Assembly (NCBI GenBank): GCA_002490705.1
Contig: DKUO01000006.1
Location: 2,490 to 56,920 of the forward strand
Source of the DNA: Lachnospiraceae bacterium UBA7202
Lineage (GTDB): Bacteria; Bacillota; Clostridia; Lachnospirales; Lachnospiraceae
Direction of reading: 5' to 3'
Length of the DNA: 54,431 nt
Every line of letters begins with the position of its first letter. The first letter of the stretch is position 1. The notes beneath the pieces were generated by a model. The model had not been told where the DNA came from, made no database searches, and saw nothing but the letters and a program-made list of their open reading frames with translations. Below are positions 7,999-16,823 of this stretch, in pieces. Made by a program: the position numbers and the translations under genes.

Positions 7999-9957
7999 TC
8001 ATCCCTTTTCTATCAAAATACCGTCTCTGTACGCCTGCAAAAGCTCCTCCAGCTGGTGAATGCTCTCCCGCAGTTCCGCGCCGATATCCGTATCCGAAAT
8101 TTTCTGACGCAGGGCGGTTGTCTCCAGGATAAAAGAATCCGAAAAGATGTCCGACTCGTGCAAAATCGCCGACTCCGTGGATTCAAAAGGCTCATGGGCT
8201 ACCAGCCGCATCCCGTGAGAATTCACCACCAGCGTGTATCCGGCAATGCCCGTCTTATCCTGATATGCCTTGGAAAAACCACCGTCGATGACTAACAGCT
8301 TTCCGCCGCAACGGATGGGTGTCTCCCCCTTCTTTCTCTCCACCGGCACATGGCCGTTCACAATATGGGAATGGGCCTCGTTTAAGCCAAATTCCTGCAA
8401 AATCCGGTTCACTACCATTTCGCTGTCGAGCAGTCTGTAGTAAGCGTTTTTCGATTCCACATGAAGCGCCTTGTCCGTCAGGAAATACCGCTCGAAGGTG
8501 GCCATCTTGTCCTTCCCGAAGACAGGCGAATTCGGTCCCGCCCAGATATACCAGATAATGTCCTGTCCTTTCAGTTTTTCCTGTAAATTATGGGAATAGT
8601 AACCCTTTCTCGCATAGTGCTCCAAAACATCATAGAGCGCCTTGCCGCTGTACTCCTCCCCGTAAACGTTCACTTTATTGAAATTGCCCTCCTCATCCAT
8701 GGGCACACAGCCGTGATAGAGCAGATTGGAATTGTACACCTTATAAAGCCCGCCCTTGGAAAAGAGAAAACGCACATGCTTCTGCAATTTTTCACATTTG
8801 ACAAAAGCCTGCCGCAGGCGCTCCATCACCTGCTCCTCCTCCGCCGTCAGCTCATAGGGCCTGTTTCTGTTGATCGTAGGGAAATCCACATCCTTCATCG
8901 GATAGGATACCCCGTCAAGCACGAGGGCTTTCTTCTCATAATCAATATGCTCAAGCAGCAGCCTGTCCTGCATGGCAAACTCAGGCCGCCGCATAATCAG
9001 CTGCCCTTCCAGCTTAAACTGCAAGATCGCGATGGCCTTGTGCATCTTCATGTCCAGGCTCAGGTCCTTGGTATCGTAATCCGTATTGTATTTGATCGCG
9101 AAGGCCTCGCAGTCCACATCCTTGTAAGTGTCAAGCGCAAAGGTGGCAAGCGGAATCAGATTGATGCCGTAGCCCTCCTCCAGCGTGTCCAGATTTCCGT
9201 ATCTGGCCGCCATACGGATCACATTGGCAATGCAGGCAAGATGGCCGCTGGCCGCCCCCATCCATACAATGTCGTGGTTCCCCCACTGCACATCCACCGA
9301 ATGATAATTGCAGAGTGTATCCAAAATAATGTGAGGCCCCGGCCCTCTGTCAAAGATATCCCCCACAATATGCAGATGATCGATAACCAACCGCTGAATC
9401 AAGTTGCTCAGAGCAACAATGAATTCCGGCGCTCTGCCGATTCGGATAATGGTGTGAATAATTTCATTATAGTAGGCTTCCTTATCCTGAATCTCCGCCT
9501 TCTCCGTGATCAGCTCCTCAATGATATAGGAAAAGTCTTTCGGCAGCGCCTTTCTCACTTTGGAGCGGGTGTATTTCGAAGAAACCCGCTTGGTAATCTG
9601 CACCAGTCTGTGCAGGGTAATTTTATACCAATCTTCGATGGACGTTTCATCCTCCTGCTGCATGACAATATCCAGTTTCTCCTCCGGGTAGTAGATCAGC
9701 GTAGCCAGACTCTTTTTGTCCTTAATGCTCAGCGTATTTCCGAATTCCTCGTCAATCTTTCGCCGCACGGAGCCGGAACCGTTTTTCAGGATATGATTGA
9801 ACTGCTCATATTCCCCGTGAATATCCGTCATAAAATGCTCCGTGCCCTTTGGGAGATTCAGGATTGCCTGTAGGTTGATAATCTCTGTGGAAGCGGCGGC
9901 AATCGTCGGGTACTGCTTCGCCAGACTTTTCAGGTACTTTAATTCTAAGTCGTCCAT
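7999..9957 (-). CDS. fbp: Fructose-1,6-bisphosphatase, class III
   Basis: A 652-residue gluconeogenic phosphatase of the Firmicutes-specific class III family (FBPase_2), which carries a metallophosphatase core unlike class I enzymes. Metal-site motifs are intact: DIHGEYEQF near residue 45, GDIFDRGPG, WGNHD, and the late GHVPVERKKGETP. The usual length for the family is about 640-670 residues. The frame opens at 9969, but ATG 9957 is preferred because GGAGG lies exactly 5 nt before it, inside the first four codons of the longer version. It is the last gene of dapA-dapB-fbp, with 30 bp from the dapB stop, so it may be partly under the lysine riboswitch. Confidence 0.92.
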   Translation of the reverse strand: MDDLELKYLKSLAKQYPTIAAASTEIINLQAILNLPKGTEHFMTDIHGEYEQFNHILKNGSGSVRRKIDEEFGNTLSIKDKKSLATLIYYPEEKLDIVMQQEDETSIEDWYKITLHRLVQITKRVSSKYTRSKVRKALPKDFSYIIEELITEKAEIQDKEAYYNEIIHTIIRIGRAPEFIVALSNLIQRLVIDHLHIVGDIFDRGPGPHIILDTLCNYHSVDVQWGNHDIVWMGAASGHLACIANVIRMAARYGNLDTLEEGYGINLIPLATFALDTYKDVDCEAFAIKYNTDYDTKDLSLDMKMHKAIAILQFKLEGQLIMRRPEFAMQDRLLLEHIDYEKKALVLDGVSYPMKDVDFPTINRNRPYELTAEEEQVMERLRQAFVKCEKLQKHVRFLFSKGGLYKVYNSNLLYHGCVPMDEEGNFNKVNVYGEEYSGKALYDVLEHYARKGYYSHNLQEKLKGQDIIWYIWAGPNSPVFGKDKMATFERYFLTDKALHVESKNAYYRLLDSEMVVNRILQEFGLNEAHSHIVNGHVPVERKKGETPIRCGGKLLVIDGGFSKAYQDKTGIAGYTLVVNSHGMRLVAHEPFESTESAILHESDIFSDSFILETTALRQKISDTDIGAELRESIHQLEELLQAYRDGILIEKG

Positions 9958-9987
9958 TCGTTCCTCCATTTCGTGCAGAAGTTCTTC

Positions 9988-10743
9988 TCACGCGATCACA
10001 TCCGCCATGTCATACATGCCCGCGGGCCGGCCCTTCAAAAACTTGGCCGCCTGAATGGCCCCCTTGCCGAATACCGCCTTGGAGTATGCCCTGTGTGAAA
10101 AGGTAACCACCTCATCCGCGCCCGCAAAGATCACGTCATGGTCTCCCACAATCGTGCCGCCTCTGACTGCACTGATGCCGATCTCCTTTGCGTCCCTCTT
10201 CTGTCTGACCTGGCTTCTGTCATAGACATACTCATAGGCCCGGTCCATCTCCTCGTTGATGGAATCCGCAAGCGCCAGCGCCGTGCCGCTGGGCGCATCC
10301 AGCTTCTGGTTGTGATGCTTCTCCACAATTTCAATATCAAAGCCGGCAGGCGCCAGCGTCTTTGCCGCCTCCTTTAAAAGCTTCAAAAGCATATTGATGC
10401 CCAGAGACATGTTGGCGGATTTTAAAACAGCCACCTGCTTTGAGGCCTCCTTTACCTTGTTAAGCTGCGCTTCGGACAAACCCGTGGTACACAAAACGCA
10501 GGGCACCTTCTTTTCCACGCAGTAATCTAACAGGGCGTCCACCGCTGCCGCCACGGAAAAATCGATCACCGCATCCGCAGCAACCGTACATTCCCTGATG
10601 GAGGAAAAGACGGGATACGGATTTTTCCCCTCGTCTCTGGCATCCACGCCTGCCACAATCTCTATCTCATCGTCCGCCGCAATCAGGGCTGAAATGGTCT
10701 GTCCCATCTTGCCGTTGCAGCCATGCATAATCACTTTTACCAT
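9988..10743 (-). CDS. dapB: 4-hydroxy-tetrahydrodipicolinate reductase
   Basis: A 251-residue NAD(P)H-dependent enzyme of the diaminopimelate/lysine pathway, acting on the DapA product. The N-terminal Rossmann motif is GCNGKMGQ (residues 8-15), and the substrate and catalytic block EKHHNQKLDAPSGTAL carries the His pair and the Lys of the family signature. The length is normal. It lies 27 bp after dapA, with RBS GAGGAG, in the riboswitch-led operon. Confidence 0.95.
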   Translation of the reverse strand: MVKVIMHGCNGKMGQTISALIAADDEIEIVAGVDARDEGKNPYPVFSSIRECTVAADAVIDFSVAAAVDALLDYCVEKKVPCVLCTTGLSEAQLNKVKEASKQVAVLKSANMSLGINMLLKLLKEAAKTLAPAGFDIEIVEKHHNQKLDAPSGTALALADSINEEMDRAYEYVYDRSQVRQKRDAKEIGISAVRGGTIVGDHDVIFAGADEVVTFSHRAYSKAVFGKGAIQAAKFLKGRPAGMYDMADVIA

Positions 10744-10770
10744 TTTTTGTTCTCCTCTTCCGGAAAAAAG

Positions 10771-11655
10771 CTACAGGATACCGTAGTCCTGCATCGCCTT
10801 TTTCAAACGCTCCATGTTCTGGGGCTCCATCTCCGACAACGGCATATGTAAAGGCCCCACTTCCTTGCCCATCAGGTTCAAACCGGCTTTCACCGGAATC
10901 GGATTCACCTCACAGAAAAGCGCATCACACAGTTCAATGGCGCGAAGCTGTTCTCTTGCACTGCCTTCCAGATCCCCGTCAAAAAACTTTTGGCAAATCT
11001 CATGGGTCTGTCTGGGCGCCACATTGGACAGAACCGAGATCACGCCCTTACCGCCAAGGGACAGAATCGGCACGATCTGATCGTCATTGCCGGAATACAG
11101 ATCCACCTTGTCACCCGCCAAAGACATCAGCTTGGCAATCTGGGAAATATTGCCACTGGCCTCCTTGATTCCCACGATATTCTCCACCTCTGTACAGAGT
11201 CTCGCCGCTGTCTGCGGCTGAATATTACAGCCGGTGCGGCTCGGCACATTGTAGAGAATCACAGGCAGCTTCACGGAATCGGCCACCTTCTTAAAATGGG
11301 CATACAATCCGTTCTGGGTCGCTTTATTATAGTAAGGTGTCACTAAGAGCAGGCCGTCCACCCCATACTTTTCCGCTTCGGTGGAGAGATAAACCGCCGT
11401 CTCCGTACAATTCGACCCGGTTCCCGCCACAACAGGCACTCTGCCCTTCACCGTCTCCGCGCAGAAACGGATCAAATCCAGATGTTCCTCATGGGTCAGC
11501 GTTGCGGATTCCCCTGTGGTGCCACAGACAATAATGGCGTCCGTCCCCCCTGCAATCTGAAACTCCACCAGCTCTGCAAACTTCTCATAATTGATACTGC
11601 CGTCCTCATGAAACGGGGTGACAATCGCGACACCCGCACCTTTAAAAATCGCCAT
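10771..11655 (-). CDS. dapA: 4-hydroxy-tetrahydrodipicolinate synthase
   Basis: A 294-residue class I aldolase that condenses pyruvate and aspartate semialdehyde, the first committed step to diaminopimelate (cell wall) and lysine. Visible motifs are GTTGESATLTHEEH (pyruvate-binding TT pair), LYNVPSRTGCN (catalytic Tyr and Arg), and GIKEASG (Schiff-base Lys). The frame is open for 22 further codons upstream, but these lie in the leader terminator; ATG 11655 has AGGAGGAGATTAGC before it and is the family start (MAIFKGAGVA). It is first in the dapA-dapB-fbp operon and preceded by a lysine riboswitch. Confidence 0.96.
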   Translation of the reverse strand: MAIFKGAGVAIVTPFHEDGSINYEKFAELVEFQIAGGTDAIIVCGTTGESATLTHEEHLDLIRFCAETVKGRVPVVAGTGSNCTETAVYLSTEAEKYGVDGLLLVTPYYNKATQNGLYAHFKKVADSVKLPVILYNVPSRTGCNIQPQTAARLCTEVENIVGIKEASGNISQIAKLMSLAGDKVDLYSGNDDQIVPILSLGGKGVISVLSNVAPRQTHEICQKFFDGDLEGSAREQLRAIELCDALFCEVNPIPVKAGLNLMGKEVGPLHMPLSEMEPQNMERLKKAMQDYGIL

Positions 11656-11687
11656 GCTAATCTCCTCCTGACTCTGCTTATACGGCA

Positions 11688-11717
11688 CAAAAGAAAACCG
11701 ACCACACAGGGCCGGTT
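11688..11717 (-). terminator. Riboswitch-controlled attenuator terminator before dapA
   Basis: On the minus strand AACCGGCC and GGTCGGTT form an 8-bp stem with a 6-nt loop followed by TTTTCTTTT, between the lysine aptamer and the dapA RBS. Premature termination here when lysine is bound is the usual expression platform of this riboswitch class. Confidence 0.8.
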
Positions 11718-11741
11718 CCACAGTTCTACTGTTTCCGTTCT

Positions 11742-11904
11742 GGATAGCGCCCCATCGTACCGATGACAGTCATACAGCTCTTAACTGTATGCCCAAGGTA
11801 AAAACGGGCAGGCCGTCCCTCCTTTCGGCGTCTTCTCCTTTCCGGGCGCTTCACCTGTGCCTGTCACATCCATACCCATACTGATAGAAAACGCAACCTC
11901 TATC
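11742..11904 (-). promoter_or_regulatory. Lysine riboswitch (L box) aptamer
   Basis: The leader RNA of dapA begins GATAGAGGTTGCG and ends with GGGGCGCTATC, the P1-closing sequences of the lysine riboswitch; the start closely matches the B. subtilis lysC leader as remembered. Between them are the core signatures AGTATGG, GCCGAAAGGAGG and ACTGTCA, in the usual order. The aptamer spans about 163 nt. It is followed by a terminator and the dapA start, so lysine should shut off dapA-dapB and possibly fbp. A covariance-model scan was not run. Confidence 0.88.
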
Positions 11905-11927
11905 AAAACTCTATAATGTTAAAAACA

Positions 11928-11956
11928 ATCATAGCATTCGTCTTCTCTTCTGTCAA
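11928..11956 (-). promoter_or_regulatory. Promoter of the lysine riboswitch-dapA operon
   Basis: Minus-strand TTGACA (11951-11956), 17 bp, TATGAT (11928-11933). The -35 overlaps the stop codon (11953-11955) of the upstream cobA-like gene. Transcription would start about 15-20 nt before the aptamer. Confidence 0.82.
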
Positions 11957-12453
11957 TCCCATATCTTAAAATGCATGGTCTCCACCTTCGTCACCTGATC
12001 GGCCAGCGCGCAGACCTCGTCATTTAAGGTAATGCCCGTCATGATAATCTCCATCTCATCCGGCTTTCCCGCAAGAAGCGTCCTTAACTCCTCCACCGTA
12101 ATAATACCGTTGTCGATAAGTCCGAGCACCTCATCCAGAATGAGAAGCGCGCATTCGCCCGTGTTTAGGATTTTTTTGGCAAAATTCAGGCCATTTCGGA
12201 TATTCTGGCTCTCCTCCGCCTTGCGCTCATCGGAAAGTTTTGAAAAATCTTCCTCCGATTTTTCAAAGCGGAATATCTTGATCTCCGGCTCCAGCCGCTT
12301 CACAAACTCCGACTCAGCAAGTCCTCTTCCTTTCAGGAATTGTATAATTACGACATATTCTCCCTCGCAGGCCGTTTGGATTGCACGTCCCAACGCTGCC
12401 GGAGATTTCCCGTGGCCTTCCCCGCTATAGATCTGAATCTTTCCCTTTTCCAT
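11953..12453 (-). CDS. CobA/CobO-like cob(I)yrinic acid a,c-diamide adenosyltransferase
   Basis: A 166-residue P-loop protein of the CobA/CobO/BtuR family, which transfers the adenosyl group of ATP to cobalt of corrinoids. The ATP-binding loop reads GEGHGKSPAALG instead of the usual GxGKGKTTAALG, and LLILDEVLGLIDNG is the conserved acidic (Walker B-like) strand. The chain ends at FKIWD, shorter than classic CobA, which continues with a conserved tail. It is a variant subgroup, so corrinoid adenosylation is likely but not certain. Start ATG 12453 (MEKGKIQIYSG) follows GGGAAGGG. No other cobalamin gene is in the window. Confidence 0.78.
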   Translation of the reverse strand: MEKGKIQIYSGEGHGKSPAALGRAIQTACEGEYVVIIQFLKGRGLAESEFVKRLEPEIKIFRFEKSEEDFSKLSDERKAEESQNIRNGLNFAKKILNTGECALLILDEVLGLIDNGIITVEELRTLLAGKPDEMEIIMTGITLNDEVCALADQVTKVETMHFKIWD

Positions 12454-12546
12454 ATCTTTCGCCCTTCCCCGCAGTGCACACACTGCTCACTGCCATCGCG
12501 AATATCTTAACACAATCCCCTTATTCGTGCAACTTATTTGCGTTTT

Positions 12547-13179
12547 CTATTCCTCCTCCACAAGTTCCAATTTGCTGACGGAAACCTCGTAGGCGATCCG
12601 TCTCTCCAACTGCTCTTCCGACAATTTCTTCATATATTCACGGCTCTGAATCCTGCCCCAGATCGCGCACCGGCTTCCCACCACAAAATTACTGGCAAAT
12701 CTGGCGTTACGCCCCCAGCAGATACAGGGTATGTAATCCGATTTCCCGTACGGCCTGTTCACCGCAAGAAGCAGATCCGCAATTTCCCTGCCAAGCGGCG
12801 TCTTACGGTAAATCGGCGCTTTGCAGATATAGCCGTCCAAAAAAATCTGATTTGTTTTAGCGCCCTCCCCAATCTCGTCCACAAACTCAATCTCGCGGGC
12901 AAAAACGGACAGCACCAGCTTGTTTTTTCTCTCCTCATGCCTGTTGTATGACCGGAACTGCCCTGTAATGCAGATCTTCATGCCTTTATAATCCTCGTTC
13001 ACGTCTATCAGGCGTTCCGACACCATTACCGGTATGATATCTGTTGACTCACTGAGTCGATCTACACTGATGTCCACCATGTAAAACCCTTCTCCGAAAA
13101 TCTCATGGCTAAAGGTAAAATCGCTCACGATCTCCCCCATAACCGCCACCTGGTTGTTTTCAATTACCTTATCCGTCAT
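12547..13179 (-). CDS. Single-stranded DNA-binding (OB-fold) protein with two SSB-like halves
   Basis: A 210-residue protein that looks like two tandem OB-type SSB modules: one around residues 10-95 (VAVMGEIVSDFTFSHE, then ICITGQFRSYN) and a second around 100-205 (NQIFLDGYICKAPIYRK, then CICWGRNARFA, then RCAIWGRIQSREY). The second half carries the better SSB/PriB motif. It is larger than a primosomal SSB and lacks the acidic DDDIPF-type tail, although it ends ELVEEE. It is therefore likely an accessory SSB-like protein rather than the main replicative SSB. ATG 13179 is chosen because GGAGG lies 5 nt before it. Confidence 0.72.
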   Translation of the reverse strand: MTDKVIENNQVAVMGEIVSDFTFSHEIFGEGFYMVDISVDRLSESTDIIPVMVSERLIDVNEDYKGMKICITGQFRSYNRHEERKNKLVLSVFAREIEFVDEIGEGAKTNQIFLDGYICKAPIYRKTPLGREIADLLLAVNRPYGKSDYIPCICWGRNARFASNFVVGSRCAIWGRIQSREYMKKLSEEQLERRIAYEVSVSKLELVEEE

Positions 13180-13314
13180 GTTTTCCTCCATTCTGCTCAA
13201 GTATTTCAACGCCGTACAGACTTCTGGCCCTGAACTGTTATTGTATTACCAATATATAAGATATCGCATTAAAATAGAACTGTTAGGGGTCGCGCAGGCA
13301 ATGAAACAGGGAAC

Positions 13315-13343
13315 TTGCAAGAACCCTGCACAAGTGATATAAT
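13315..13343 (+). promoter_or_regulatory. typA promoter
   Basis: TTGCAA (13315-13320), 17 bp, TATAAT (13338-13343), about 55 bp before the typA start. Confidence 0.8.
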
Positions 13344-13398
13344 CGTCGAGGATTACGGAGTCTTTTCCACAAAGTAATGAAGAAAGGCACAATACGAT

Positions 13399-15240
13399 AT
13401 GAAACAGACAAGAGAAGATGTAAGGAATATAGCGATCATCGCCCATGTAGACCACGGCAAAACCACACTGGTGGACGAGCTGTTAAAGCAGAGCGGCGTT
13501 TTCAGAGAAAATCAGGAAGTGGCGGAACGCGTTATGGATTCAGGCGACATTGAGAAAGAGCGCGGCATTACCATCCTTTCCAAAAACACGGCAGTCACCT
13601 ACAAGGGAACCAAAATTAACATCATCGACACCCCCGGCCACGCCGATTTCGGCGGCGAAGTGGAGCGGGTACTCAAAATGGTGGACGGCGTTGTCCTTGT
13701 GGTGGATGCATTTGAGGGGCCCATGCCCCAGACCAAGTTCGTACTGAAAAAGGCGTTGGAATTAGACCTTTCCGTCATTGTCTGCATCAACAAATGTGAC
13801 CGGCCCGAGGCAAGGCCGATTCAGGTCGTGGACGAGGTGCTGGAGCTTTTCATGGATCTGGACGCCAACGACGAGCAGCTTGACTGCCCTTTTGTCTACG
13901 CTTCCGCAAAGACCGGCACAGCCACCACGCAGCTCACGGTCAAGGGCAAGGATATGACCCCGCTCTTTGACACCATCATTGAACACATTCCCGCCCCGCA
14001 GGGCGATCCCGACGCGGGCACGCAGGTTTTGATCAGCACCATCGACTACAACGAGTATGTGGGCCGCATCGGCGTGGGCAAGGTGGACAACGGCAGCGTC
14101 AAGGTCAATCAGGAGGTCGTCATTGTCAACCATCACGATCCCGATAAGCTGAAAAAAGTAAAGATAAGCAAGCTTTACGAATACGACGGCTTAAACAAGG
14201 TGGAGGTAAAGGAGGCCGCCATCGGCGCTATCGTTGCGATTTCCGGCATTGCGGATATCCACATCGGCGACACGCTTTGCTCCCCCGAAAACCCGGAGCC
14301 GATTCCCTTCCAGAAAATTTCCGAGCCGACGATTGCCATGCACTTTATCGTCAATGACTCTCCCCTTGCAGGTAAAGAGGGCAAGTATGTCACCAGCCGT
14401 CATCTGCGCGACCGTCTCTTTAAAGAGTTAAACACGGACGTATCCCTGCGGGTGGAGGAGACTGATACGACGGAGGCTTTCAAGGTATCCGGCCGCGGCG
14501 AGCTGCATCTCTCCGTCCTGATCGAGAACATGCGCAGAGAAGGGTACGAATTTGCCGTGAGCAAGGCGGAGGTGCTGTACAAGACAGACGAGAACGGCAA
14601 GAAAACAGAGCCTATGGAGCTGTGCTATGTGGATGTGCCGGAGGAGTTCTCCGGAACGGTCATTGAGAAACTAAGCCAGCGAAAGGGCGAACTGAAAAAT
14701 ATGGGCATGGCCTCCGGCGGTTATACCCGTCTGGAATTCTCCATTCCCTCCCGAGGACTGATCGGCTACCGCGGCGAGTTTATGACGGACACCAAGGGAA
14801 ACGGCATCATGAACACCATCTTTGACGGCTACGGTCCCTACAAGGGCGATATCCAATACCGCAAACAAGGTTCTCTCATCGCCTTTGAGGCGGGCGAGGC
14901 TATCACCTACGGCCTTTACAACGCGCAGGAGCGCGGCACCCTCTTCATCGGCCCCGGCGAAAAGGTTTACTCCGGCATGGTCATTGGGCAGAATGGACGC
15001 GGCGAGGATATCGAGTTAAATGTGTGCAAGAAAAAACAGCTCACCAACACCCGTTCCTCCAGTGCGGACGAGGCGCTCCGTCTCACACCGCCCAAGGTTT
15101 TAAGTCTGGAGCAGGCGCTTGAGTTCATCGACACTGATGAGCTTTTGGAGGTAACGCCGGAGAGTCTCAGAATCCGCAAGAAAATTTTGGACCCGACGTT
15201 GCGGAAGCGGGCGGCCATGTCCGCGGCGGCACGAAAGTAA
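13399..15240 (+). CDS. typA: Ribosome-associated translational GTPase TypA/BipA
   Basis: A 613-residue translation-factor GTPase. G1 (AHVDHGKTT), the switch region (RGITI), G3 (DTPGHADFGGE) and G4 (NKCD) are all present, followed by the EF-G-like domains and the BipA-specific C-terminal half (GLIGYRGEFMTDTKG). TypA binds the 70S ribosome and helps 50S assembly and growth under cold or stress. The length matches the family exactly. It has its own promoter and ends at a large convergent hairpin shared with mgtE. Confidence 0.97.
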   Translation: MKQTREDVRNIAIIAHVDHGKTTLVDELLKQSGVFRENQEVAERVMDSGDIEKERGITILSKNTAVTYKGTKINIIDTPGHADFGGEVERVLKMVDGVVLVVDAFEGPMPQTKFVLKKALELDLSVIVCINKCDRPEARPIQVVDEVLELFMDLDANDEQLDCPFVYASAKTGTATTQLTVKGKDMTPLFDTIIEHIPAPQGDPDAGTQVLISTIDYNEYVGRIGVGKVDNGSVKVNQEVVIVNHHDPDKLKKVKISKLYEYDGLNKVEVKEAAIGAIVAISGIADIHIGDTLCSPENPEPIPFQKISEPTIAMHFIVNDSPLAGKEGKYVTSRHLRDRLFKELNTDVSLRVEETDTTEAFKVSGRGELHLSVLIENMRREGYEFAVSKAEVLYKTDENGKKTEPMELCYVDVPEEFSGTVIEKLSQRKGELKNMGMASGGYTRLEFSIPSRGLIGYRGEFMTDTKGNGIMNTIFDGYGPYKGDIQYRKQGSLIAFEAGEAITYGLYNAQERGTLFIGPGEKVYSGMVIGQNGRGEDIELNVCKKKQLTNTRSSSADEALRLTPPKVLSLEQALEFIDTDELLEVTPESLRIRKKILDPTLRKRAAMSAAARK

Positions 15241-15301
15241 TCAAACTCGCAAATCCGTGCTTGCGCACTCTCTGTCCGCCTTCGTCGGACATTTGCTCGT
15301 T

Positions 15302-15361
15302 GACGCCGCAAGAAAAACAAATGCCTGCTTCGCAGTCGCTTGTTTTTCTTTTGCGGCTGTC
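15302..15361 (+). terminator. Long bidirectional terminator between typA and mgtE
   Basis: The arms GACGCCGCA-AGAAAAACAA and TTGTTTTTCTT-TTGCGGCTGTC form a stem of about 20 pairs around an inner GC-rich CCTGCTTCGCAG turn. T-rich arms on both strands suit the convergent typA and mgtE transcripts. A second small structure lies just upstream at 15246-15296. Confidence 0.75.
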
Positions 15362-16772
15362 AGATCCCTAGCACAATCTCCGCCACGCGGAAATAAATCA
15401 ACAGGGAAATTGCATCTACAATCGTAGTAATAAAAGGGCTTGCCATCACTGCCGGATCAAGCCCTATTTTTTTTGCTATCATCGGCAGGGTAGAACCCAC
15501 CATCTTCGCCACGATAACCGCCATCAGCAACGTGAGGCAGACCACCAGCGCCACCTGTACGCTTACCCGGTCAAAAAGCATCAGTCTGACAAAATTGCAT
15601 ACCGAAAGAGTCAGGCCGCACAGCACTGCCGTCCTGATCTCCTTCCAGATCACTTTCGCCCAATCGCTGAATTCTATCTCATCCAGAGAAATACCGCGAA
15701 TGATAATGGCAGAAGCCTGACCGCCCGCATTTCCGCCGGTGTCCATAAGCATGGGAATAAAAGCCGTCAACACCACATATCGGCTCAGTTCATTTTCAAA
15801 CGAGGTGATGATGCTTCCCGTAAAAGTGGCAGAGATCATCAAAAGAAGCAGCCACGGAATCCTCTTCTTAAAAGCGTCAAACACCGTCATTTTCAGATAA
15901 GGTTTGTCGGAAGGCACCACAGCCGCCATTTTCTCGATATCCTCCGTGGTCTCTTCCTCCAAAATGTCCACCACATCATCGACCGTGATAATGCCCACAA
16001 GTCTGTCCTCATTGTCCACCACCGGCATAGCGGTAAATTCATATTTCTTAAACTGTCTGGCCACTTCCTCCTGATCCATCAGGGTATGGATGGAAACCAC
16101 GTTCCTGTGCATGATATCGCCTATAATGGCGCCCGGATCGCTGAGCAGCAGATAGCGCAAGGCTACGGTTCCCACCAGGGTGCGCTTATTATCCAGCACA
16201 TAGCAGATGTTGATGGTCTCGCTGTCAACGCCCACCTTCCTGATCCGCTCGATGGCCTCCGCAACGGTCTGATGCTCCTTCAGATCCATATACTCCACCG
16301 TCATGACACTGCCTGCGGAATCCTCCGGATAGCGCATCAGGTGATTGATGGCTTTTCTGGTGTCCGCACTGGTGTTGGCAATCAGGCGCTTCACCACATT
16401 GGCCGGCATCTCCTCCATCAATTCCTTCGCATCGTCAGACATCATATTATCAATAATGCGGCCCGCATCCTTATCTGACAGGGATGTGATAATAGACTGC
16501 TGCTGGTCTATCTCTAAGTAGGAAAACACATCCGCCGCCGTATCCTTTGGCAGAATGCGGAAGATTTTTATCACCTCTTCCTCTTCCATCTCTTCCAAAT
16601 AATCCGCGATATCCGCGTCATTTAATTCCGTAACAATCTGCCTGAGTCTGGTATACTGCCCTTTCCTGAGAAGTTCCCTGATCTCTTCCACGCCGAAATC
16701 GGTATAATCGTCGAATGTCTGATTCTCCCTGGTCTCTTCCACCACCGTCTCAGCCTTTTTTTTCTCGTCCAT
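15360..16772 (-). CDS. mgtE: Magnesium transporter MgtE
   Basis: A 470-residue Mg2+ channel/transporter of the inner membrane. Order: cytoplasmic MgtE N domain (about 30-135, with IFRILPKDTAADVFSYL), two CBS domains (about 140-265, including VEYMDLKEHQTVAEA and MPVVDNEDRLVGIIT), a plug helix, and five C-terminal membrane helices with the pore segment (MDTGGNAGGQASAI) and a conserved DPAVMASPFITT. The N and CBS domains sense Mg2+ and gate the pore. ATG 16772 follows GGAAAGGCGG. It lies about 50 bp after yigZ on the same strand; no M-box riboswitch was seen in that short gap. Confidence 0.95.
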   Translation of the reverse strand: MDEKKKAETVVEETRENQTFDDYTDFGVEEIRELLRKGQYTRLRQIVTELNDADIADYLEEMEEEEVIKIFRILPKDTAADVFSYLEIDQQQSIITSLSDKDAGRIIDNMMSDDAKELMEEMPANVVKRLIANTSADTRKAINHLMRYPEDSAGSVMTVEYMDLKEHQTVAEAIERIRKVGVDSETINICYVLDNKRTLVGTVALRYLLLSDPGAIIGDIMHRNVVSIHTLMDQEEVARQFKKYEFTAMPVVDNEDRLVGIITVDDVVDILEEETTEDIEKMAAVVPSDKPYLKMTVFDAFKKRIPWLLLLMISATFTGSIITSFENELSRYVVLTAFIPMLMDTGGNAGGQASAIIIRGISLDEIEFSDWAKVIWKEIRTAVLCGLTLSVCNFVRLMLFDRVSVQVALVVCLTLLMAVIVAKMVGSTLPMIAKKIGLDPAVMASPFITTIVDAISLLIYFRVAEIVLGI

Positions 16773-16823
16773 AGCACGCCGCCTTTCCGCACAGCAAAAC
16801 CACATTTCGGCGAACGTACCCTG

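Noticed and set aside
8590..9873. Long plus-strand open frame of 427 codons
   Set aside because: It is the antisense shadow of fbp, whose motifs are unmistakable; the shadow has no ribosome site and no family resemblance.
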